From NCBI RefSeq assembly GCF_015471405.1, contig NZ_BLVZ01000009.1:186001-250000 (forward strand): DNA of 64,000 nucleotides. The letters run 5' to 3'. A program made the position numbers and the translations under genes. This DNA comes from Pseudomonas cichorii. Lineage in GTDB: Bacteria > Pseudomonadota > Gammaproteobacteria > Pseudomonadales > Pseudomonadaceae. Position 1 is the first letter of the stretch; every line of letters begins with the position of its first letter. Below the pieces are notes generated by a model. That model saw nothing but the letters and a program-made list of their open reading frames with translations. It made no database searches and had not been told where the DNA came from. Below are positions 58,600 through 64,000 of the stretch, in pieces.

Positions 58600-59637
58600 T
58601 CAGCGAAACGCTGGCACTACATGCTTGATGAACAGTTCCAGCGATTTCTTCTTCTCGGCGTGCGACAGGCTGTTGTCACACCAGAAGCTGAACTCGTCGA
58701 CACCCAGTTCCTGGTAGTAACGGATGCGCGGGATGATTTCTTCCGGGGTGCCGATCATGGTGTTCTTGCGGATGTTTTCCAGCTCGAACTCCGGGCGTTC
58801 CTTGAATTTCTCTTCCGGGCTTGGCGCCAGGAAACCATTGACCGGTGTCTGCTTGTTGCCGAACCAGGCATCGAAAGTGCGGTAGAACTTCGAGATCGCG
58901 GTCGCACCGACTTTCCAGCCTTCGGGCTCGTCAGCAGTGTGGACGTGGGTGTGGCGCAGGACCATCAGTTGTGGGCGAGGGACGCTTGGGTTGTTGTCCA
59001 GCGCGGCCTGGAACTTGTTCTTCAGGTCCAGGACTTCTTCATCACCTTTCATCAGCGGCGTGACCATCACGTTGCAGCCATTCTGTACCGCAAAGTTGTG
59101 GGAGTCCGGGTCACGGGCCGCTATCCACATCGGTGGCGTCTTGATCGGTTTTGGCACGCTGGTGGAGGTGGGGAATTTCCAGATATCGCCGTCGTGAGCG
59201 TAGTCGCCTTGCCACAGGGCCTTGACCACCGGAACCATCTCGCGCAAGGCCTTGCCACCCTCCGATGCAGGCATGCCACCGGCCATGCGATCGAATTCGA
59301 CCTGATAGGCACCACGGGCCAGACCTACTTCCATGCGGCCATTGCTGATGACATCCAGCAACGCGCATTCGCCTGCTACCCGCAACGGATGCCAGAACGG
59401 AGCAATGATGGTGCCTGCACCCAGATGGATGGTGCTGGTTCTGGCGGCGAGATAGGCCAGCAGCGGCATCGGGCTTGGAGATATGGTGTATTCCATTGCA
59501 TGGTGTTCGCCGATCCAGACGGTGCTGAATCCGCCTTTTTCGGCCAGCAGCGTCAGTTCGGTCAGGTCCTCGAAAAGCTGATGATGACTGACTTGCTCAT
59601 CCCAGCGTTCCATGTGCACGAACAACGAAAATTTCAT
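58600..59637 (-). CDS. LLM-class (luciferase-like) flavin-dependent monooxygenase
   Basis: 345 residues from ATG 59637. Bacterial luciferase family TIM barrel: KFSLFVHMERWDEQ, GFSTVWIGEHHAMEY, LGAGTIIAPFWHPLRVAGE, NGRMEVGLARGAYQVEFDRM and SVPKPIKTPPMWIAARDP. It needs reduced FMN from a separate reductase, none of which is adjacent. Two GGTATACC palindromes lie upstream, also present before gmaS/glnT, so expression may be coordinated. Substrate unknown. Confidence 0.87.
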   Translation of the reverse strand: MKFSLFVHMERWDEQVSHHQLFEDLTELTLLAEKGGFSTVWIGEHHAMEYTISPSPMPLLAYLAARTSTIHLGAGTIIAPFWHPLRVAGECALLDVISNGRMEVGLARGAYQVEFDRMAGGMPASEGGKALREMVPVVKALWQGDYAHDGDIWKFPTSTSVPKPIKTPPMWIAARDPDSHNFAVQNGCNVMVTPLMKGDEEVLDLKNKFQAALDNNPSVPRPQLMVLRHTHVHTADEPEGWKVGATAISKFYRTFDAWFGNKQTPVNGFLAPSPEEKFKERPEFELENIRKNTMIGTPEEIIPRIRYYQELGVDEFSFWCDNSLSHAEKKKSLELFIKHVVPAFR

Positions 59638-59693
59638 GACACTCACCTCGGTTCAATCGTGGCGCCCCAAGAGGGCGGAGCCGATATTTTTTT

Positions 59694-59765
59694 GGTATAC
59701 CGCAATGCTTTGGGGTGATGTAGATCAAGCAGTGTGGGAAAGCTTGTTCTGTCTGATGGTATACC
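59694..59765. promoter_or_regulatory. Paired GGTATACC operators before the monooxygenase gene
   Basis: GGTATACCGCAAT at 59694 and GGTATACCGTAAT at 59758, direct repeats 64 bp apart, 57 and 121 bp before the start. Each core is an 8-bp palindrome. Confidence 0.5.
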
Positions 59766-59820
59766 GTAATACTTTATGTGCAAGCGTTTTTTGGTGAGGT
59801 CTGTTTCTGGCGGCGCGATC

Positions 59821-61263
59821 TCATTTCATATGCAGTGCATACCCCGGCGTCCAGCTTTCCAGTCTGTATTGCCCGGCGATCAGGGTGCAGTAGCTCAGGC
59901 GTGCCAGGTACGCCCCGGCACTGTCGAGGTAGGTCTGGATTTGCGCGGGCTCACTGCACATCGCCAGTTTTCGGCCGCGTAGCAGCCCGAGAGTCTGTGC
60001 CGAGCGCATGGCACCCATGGGCTCAGGGTCGGCAATGATCAGCGCGCCTTCGGGCACCGACGCTTCATAAGCCTGCACGAAGCGTTCGGCTGACCGGTCT
60101 GGCAGATAAGGTGTCATGAAATAATGAATGTCGTCGCGAAACGGCAGCGCTTCGATGTGCGTCGGCAAGCGGATCAGGCCGCTGTTGTAGAGCGAATAGA
60201 CAGACAGGATCGCGATGGGTGAGGTCAGCGCCGAAAGGCTCAGCAAGGCATTGCCCATGCGGGTGCGTGCCACTATCGCCTGAAGCTGGATCACCCCGAG
60301 GATGCTCAATAGCGCCACGCCCGGCAGGAAGAAGACAAAGCGATCAGTCACGTTATACGAAGCCGCAAACACCATGTTCAGAAATGCTGCGCTCCACAGC
60401 AGGCGCAGCCGAGGGGCGCGAGGAAAGATGAGCAACCCCACCAGTTGCGGCCCCAGCAAAGAGAGCAACAGCAGGCCCACCGACTTTTTCTCGTACCACA
60501 TGATGTCGAAGCGCAGCAGGCTGCCTTCCCGGTTGACGTCGGTCAGGATGGCGGACGAACCCGTGAGGTAGCGGCGGCCAATCTCCGGCAGGCTCATCGC
60601 GCTCTGCAGGTCGTGAGCGATGGCTGGCAATGCGACTGCGATACCCGCGATGAAGCCGGGCAGGGTTATCAGAATCCGTAGCTTGTGCTGGTACAGCAAC
60701 TGGATATACAGCGGCAGCAGCACCACAAACGTCAGTTGGTGAGTGGCGGCACCAAGCCCGGTCAGCAGGCCGATGACAAGCAGCTTTTTCAGTTCGCCCA
60801 GATGCGGCTCTGCACGGAGTTGCATCCAATAGGCCAACAAGACGAACAGCGTGTGCAACAGATAGACATCGGCCTTGGTCGAGACCCAGAACACCGCATG
60901 GGACAGTACTGTCACCACGGCGGCGAGCACGGCCTGTCGTGGCGTGGCGCCTGCACTCCCGGCCAATTGGTAGATGAGCCATGCCAGTGGCAGCAAGAGC
61001 ATCGAGTTGAGCAGGCTTAGCGCTTGCGGGCCGAACAACTGGAAGAACAATGTCGTGACGAATTGATAGAACGGATGATCCACCGGCCCGAGAGACTGGC
61101 TGAAGTACTGACCCTGGCTGGCATCGACCAGAAACATGCCGTTATCCCGCCACTGGACCGGGCCGCTGGAAGCGATAAAACTTGCGACGATAGCGCCACA
61201 CAACAGCAAAAGGGGAATGAGAGGGAGTAACGATGAAGCGCGTGGGTCTTTGTCTTGATTCAT
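59821..61263 (-). CDS. Multi-pass membrane protein, GT-C/DUF2723-like glycosyltransferase
   Basis: 480 residues. About ten to twelve membrane helices; the first periplasmic loop WRDNGMFLVDASQGQYFSQS, followed by LGPVDHPFYQFV, carries the acidic and His-Pro residues seen in polyprenol-dependent GT-C enzymes (DUF2723/PMT group). The C-terminal 100 residues form a soluble domain (RSAERFVQAYEASVPEGALI). It may transfer a sugar from a lipid carrier to an envelope glycan or protein. No polysaccharide genes are adjacent, so the acceptor is unknown. Confidence 0.7.
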   Translation of the reverse strand: MNQDKDPRASSLLPLIPLLLLCGAIVASFIASSGPVQWRDNGMFLVDASQGQYFSQSLGPVDHPFYQFVTTLFFQLFGPQALSLLNSMLLLPLAWLIYQLAGSAGATPRQAVLAAVVTVLSHAVFWVSTKADVYLLHTLFVLLAYWMQLRAEPHLGELKKLLVIGLLTGLGAATHQLTFVVLLPLYIQLLYQHKLRILITLPGFIAGIAVALPAIAHDLQSAMSLPEIGRRYLTGSSAILTDVNREGSLLRFDIMWYEKKSVGLLLLSLLGPQLVGLLIFPRAPRLRLLWSAAFLNMVFAASYNVTDRFVFFLPGVALLSILGVIQLQAIVARTRMGNALLSLSALTSPIAILSVYSLYNSGLIRLPTHIEALPFRDDIHYFMTPYLPDRSAERFVQAYEASVPEGALIIADPEPMGAMRSAQTLGLLRGRKLAMCSEPAQIQTYLDSAGAYLARLSYCTLIAGQYRLESWTPGYALHMK

Positions 61264-61715
61264 GTAGAGCTCTCTGGGGAGACGTCTGCATTCGTTTCAT
61301 TGGGGCATTTTTTCCAGGGGCGCAATGCCGCAGGAATAATGAAGCAACTCCGGATTTAATGAATTGTCATTAAGGCCCGCAACTAATGGAGAAGCGATCT
61401 GAAACCGACCCTGATGTGCGGGCGTTGATAGCGCTCCGGCCAGTGTCGGGGGCACTATGGAACGAAAGTGGACAATTGCCACTTCAATAAAGTTAAAGGG
61501 CAGGGGTTATATCGTCATCGTGCTGGCGTCAGAAAAGTCAGGAGCGGTTACGGTGCCGTGAAACACTGTTTATGTGTTTCATTGGTTTAACAGTTATCGG
61601 AATCAGTGGCCTCTAATTGCAGCTATATAACCTGTCCTTTTGAAGAATATAAATGTCGCATTGACGCTGAACGAAGTCATAATGACTCGTTTTTCTCGAG
61701 CGTTCAGGAGTCGCA
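61264..61715. other. Intergenic region between the glycosyltransferase-like gene and norR
   Basis: 452 bp without a convincing gene. It must carry both divergent promoters. Two palindromes stand out: AAGTGG-ACAATTG-CCACTT (61466-61484) and TGAAACAC-TGTTTAT-GTGTTTCA (61559-61581), the latter 135 bp before norR. Base composition from 61480 to 61690 is AT-rich compared with the flanks. Confidence 0.6.
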
Positions 61716-63266
61716 ATGCCCAATCTCTTGCTGTCGGCGCTGGTCCCTCTGGTGGCCGACCTTACCCGCGAGCTGCCGCAAGAGGAGCGCTATCGGCGTT
61801 TACTGCATGCCCTGCGGCAATGGTTGCCTTGTGATGCGGTGGCCTTGCTCAGGCTTGAAGACGATGTGCTGATCCCGCTGGCTGTCGATGGCCTGAGCCC
61901 TGACACGCTTGGGCGTCGATTCCGGGTGCAGGAACATCCCCGGCTCAGGATTCTGCTGGAAAGCGAAGGGCCTGTACGTTTCTCCATGGATTGCGATCTG
62001 CCCGACCCCTATGACGGTCTGGTGGAAGGTCACGGCCAGCTTGAGGTGCATGACTGCCTGGGATGCGCGCTGTATTTTCAGGACAAGCCTTGGGGGCTTA
62101 TCACCCTTGATTCCCTGGACCCATCCAGTTTTGGCAGTGTCGATCTGGAGAACCTCCAGGCCTTTGCCAGCCTGGCGGCGGCGACGGTCATGGCCAGTGA
62201 CCGGATCAGCCAGTTAGGCCGTAACTATGAAGAGCAGCGGCAGCTGGCCGAGGTCTACAAACGTGTGGCGGGTGGTCGTGCTCCGCGTGAGCTGATCGGC
62301 CAGAGTGCCGTACACAAGCGCATGCAGCAGGAAATCCAGTTGGTGGGTAACAGCCCCCTGACTGTTCTGGTCACCGGCGAAACCGGGGTTGGCAAGGAAC
62401 TGGTTTCCGAGTCGATCCATCTGCATTCCCCCAGGGCGCACAAGCCGTTGATCAGCCTCAATTGCGCGGCCTTGCCTGAAACGCTGGTGGAGAGCGAGCT
62501 GTTCGGGCACGTCAAAGGTGCGTTCTCTGGTGCGGTCAATGGTCGTAGCGGCAAGTTCGAGCTGGCGGATGGCGGCACGCTGTTTCTGGATGAGGTCGGC
62601 GAGTTGCCGCTTCCGGTGCAGTCAAAGCTGTTGCGCGTGTTGCAGAGCGGCCAGTTGCAGCGGGTCGGCTCGGATCAGGAACATCATGTGGATGTGCGCA
62701 TCATCGCAGCCACCAACCGGGATCTGGCCGAAGAAGTCCGTTCAGGCCGTTTTCGCGCTGATCTCTATCACCGGCTGAGCGTTTATCCGTTGAATGTGCC
62801 GCCCCTGCGCGAGCGAGGGCGTGATGTGCTGTTGCTGGCGGGTTACTTTCTGGAAGAGAACCGCATGCGTATGGGCTTGCGCAGCCTGCGGCTCAATGCC
62901 GAGGCCCAGAAACTTCTGCTGGCTCATGCTTGGCCCGGCAATGTTCGTGAGCTGGAGCATCTGATCAGTCGTGCAGTGCTCAAGGCCTTGTCCGCACACC
63001 CGGAAAGGCCACGCATTCTGACAATCGAAGCTCATGCACTGGGGCTCGATGACCAGCCGCAAGCCACACCGGCAGTTGCCATATCGGGTGCGAACCTGGC
63101 GATCAGGCCGGGACAGGGGCTCAAGGAGTCGGTGGACGCCTATCAACGTGCATTGATCGTCGAAGCCCTGGAGCGGCATCAAGGGAAATGGGTCGATGTG
63201 GCGCGGGAATTATCGGTGGATCGGGCCAACTTGAGTCGTCTGGCAAAACGTTTGGGAGTTCGCTGA
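61716..63266 (+). CDS. norR: Nitric oxide-responsive sigma-54 activator NorR
   Basis: 516 residues; CAGGAG before ATG 61716. N-terminal GAF domain (about 20-180) expected to bind NO through a non-haem iron, AAA+ domain with Walker A GETGVGKE and Walker B GGTLFLDEVGEL, R-finger region, and a Fis-type HTH at 475-516 (VDVARELSVDRANLSRLAKRL). The sigma-54 contact loop reads GAFSGA instead of the usual GAFTGA. No NO reductase or flavohaemoglobin gene is visible on either side in the window, so its target lies elsewhere or the regulon is unusual. Confidence 0.92.
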   Translation: MPNLLLSALVPLVADLTRELPQEERYRRLLHALRQWLPCDAVALLRLEDDVLIPLAVDGLSPDTLGRRFRVQEHPRLRILLESEGPVRFSMDCDLPDPYDGLVEGHGQLEVHDCLGCALYFQDKPWGLITLDSLDPSSFGSVDLENLQAFASLAAATVMASDRISQLGRNYEEQRQLAEVYKRVAGGRAPRELIGQSAVHKRMQQEIQLVGNSPLTVLVTGETGVGKELVSESIHLHSPRAHKPLISLNCAALPETLVESELFGHVKGAFSGAVNGRSGKFELADGGTLFLDEVGELPLPVQSKLLRVLQSGQLQRVGSDQEHHVDVRIIAATNRDLAEEVRSGRFRADLYHRLSVYPLNVPPLRERGRDVLLLAGYFLEENRMRMGLRSLRLNAEAQKLLLAHAWPGNVRELEHLISRAVLKALSAHPERPRILTIEAHALGLDDQPQATPAVAISGANLAIRPGQGLKESVDAYQRALIVEALERHQGKWVDVARELSVDRANLSRLAKRLGVR

Positions 63267-63339
63267 AGGCAGCCATGATTGCAGGCGCTATTTGCTCATT
63301 GGTCGCCTGTTATTAAAAAAGACTGAATTTTTTTGCGCG

Positions 63340-63373
63340 GTGTTGTGTCCTCTATAGTCCATGGACACAACAC
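63340..63373. promoter_or_regulatory. 11-bp inverted repeat before the DUF6555-like gene
   Basis: GTGTTGTGTCC - 12 nt - GGACACAACAC, ending 18 bp before the ATG, with an inner palindrome GTCCATGGAC. Could be an operator or a leader hairpin covering the start region. Confidence 0.55.
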
Positions 63374-63391
63374 AAGAGGTATAGCCTAATA

Positions 63392-63616
63392 ATGGCACTG
63401 CCCAAGCACTACCGCATTGATTACTTATTAAACGGGACGTTCAAAAGTTTTTATATTCGTGCCGATAATATGGATAACGCCGAGGCATGGCACCACGCAA
63501 GTGTAGACGCCGGTCTGGCTCGTATTCCCAAATACCGACTGGAGAAAGTACCCCGTGTAACGAAGCCACATGCTGAACATTTTGGCATCACCAATGTTGA
63601 GTGGGTAAAAACCTGA
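63392..63616 (+). CDS. DUF6555-like small protein, 74 aa
   Basis: The pattern HYRIDYLLNGTFKSFYIRAD, NMDNAEAWHHASVDAGLARIPK and VTNVEWV-like ending (ITNVEWVKT) resembles a small Pseudomonas family annotated DUF6555. No membrane segment. AGAGG is about 13 nt before ATG 63392, somewhat far. Local AT content is higher than in neighbours. Function unknown. Confidence 0.75.
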   Translation: MALPKHYRIDYLLNGTFKSFYIRADNMDNAEAWHHASVDAGLARIPKYRLEKVPRVTKPHAEHFGITNVEWVKT

Positions 63617-63618
63617 TA

Positions 63619-63658
63619 GCCCGCTTAGTTGTCGTTATTGCTGCATCGGGCGGGTTTT
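63619..63658 (+). terminator. Weak terminator candidate after the DUF6555-like gene
   Basis: CCCGC (63620-63624) can pair with GCGGG (63650-63654), followed by TTTT. The loop is long, so confidence is low. Confidence 0.35.
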
Positions 63659-63713
63659 GATCCTGCCTGATGCGCTTATCCTGATGCATGAATTTCCTTG
63701 AGTGAAGTCGGCC

Positions 63714-64000
63714 ATGACCACCATTCCGCAATCCCGGCAGGGGCGTGTCTTCGAGACGGATCTGCCTGCGCGGCTGGATCGGTTGCCGTGGGGCCGGTTT
63801 CATACCTTGCTGGTAATAGCCCTGGGGATCACCTGGCTGCTTGACGGCCTGGAGGTGACCCTGGCCGGCTCTGTGGCGGGCGCTCTGAAAGACAGTCCGG
63901 TTCTCAAGCTCTCCAACAGTGATATCGGCCTGGCCGGTGCGGTGTACATCGCCGGTGCGGTGCTGGGTGCGCTGTTCTTCGGTTGGCTGACCGACCGCCT
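63714..64000 (+). CDS. MFS transporter, N-terminal part
   Basis: 95 codons to the right edge. ATG 63714, then an N-terminal cytosolic tail with DRLPWGRFHTLLVIALGITW leading into the first helix (LLDGLEVTLAG) and helix 2 (GLAGAVYIAGAVLGALFFGW, followed by LTDRL). The DGLE motif and tail resemble sugar/aromatic acid:proton symporters of the MFS. Substrate cannot be inferred from the fragment. Confidence 0.82.
   Translation, partial: MTTIPQSRQGRVFETDLPARLDRLPWGRFHTLLVIALGITWLLDGLEVTLAGSVAGALKDSPVLKLSNSDIGLAGAVYIAGAVLGALFFGWLTDR

Noticed and set aside
61297..61482. 61-codon minus-strand frame upstream of the glycosyltransferase-like gene
   Set aside because: No ribosome site or coding signature; it lies in the AT-rich divergent promoter region.
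1..64000. CRISPR arrays, insertion sequences, integrases, tRNA and rRNA genes
   Set aside because: No regularly spaced repeats, transposase or integrase motifs, or cloverleaf/rRNA signatures were seen on either strand.

Overview
The window looks like a chromosomal segment of a fluorescent or plant-associated Pseudomonas. The supporting signs are GC-rich coding sequence with dense operons, two Pseudomonas-style REP element families, an OprD porin, a FecI/FecR/TonB receptor set, a Pxp/biotin cluster and Srf-type proteins. Species is not determined. I saw no rRNA, tRNA, CRISPR array or insertion sequence.

Layout. (1) 1-14150, minus strand: one tightly overlapping eight-gene operon, srfA-srfB-srfC, a one-pass membrane protein, a secreted von Willebrand A protein, an ABC ATPase, a FtsX-type permease and a secreted formylglycine-generating-enzyme-like protein cut by the left edge. 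It combines an Hsp70/actin-like ATPase, a dynamin-like GTPase and exported partners, and is the least understood system here. (2) 14393-28958: a probable 5-oxoproline (pyroglutamate) or related lactam regulon. It holds a polar amino acid ABC transporter and SDR (one operon), biotin carrier, biotin carboxylase, PxpB, PxpC, a biotin-less carrier-like protein and PxpA (second operon), a Nac-type LysR regulator, and a divergent aminotransferase, MFS exporter and OprD porin. Four copies of ATAAG-N5-CTTAT-like operators link these units. A DUF1445 (D-glutamate cyclase-like) gene and a second LysR follow, with their own shared TGTTCA-N7-TGAACA operator. (3) 31191-40528: metal-chelate uptake. A TonB receptor plus BtuCDF/FecCDE-type ABC transporter lies behind a cobalamin riboswitch, next to a FecI-FecR-TonB receptor surface signalling set with a Fur-like box. 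(4) 40675-44636: GNAT, a hypothetical protein, a dCache chemoreceptor and an IclR regulator. (5) 44710-58534: two divergent operons that together encode what appears to be a complete N-methylglutamate pathway for methylamine. These are purU-folD-soxBDAG-like genes on the minus strand, and gmaS/glnT-mgsABC-amtB-like genes on the plus strand. A cupin-type XRE regulator lies between them, together with a sigma-54 promoter and an NtrC-like site. (6) 58600-64000: a flavin-dependent monooxygenase, a membrane glycosyltransferase-like protein, NorR, a small DUF6555-like protein and the start of an MFS transporter.

In region 5 the proposed flow is as follows. Amt imports (methyl)ammonium. The GS-like enzyme makes gamma-glutamylmethylamide, and the three Glx/Mgs subunits make N-methylglutamate. 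The sarcosine-oxidase-like tetramer demethylates it onto tetrahydrofolate, and FolD and PurU take the C1 unit to formate. This is inferred from gene content and family knowledge; no substrate can be proved from sequence.
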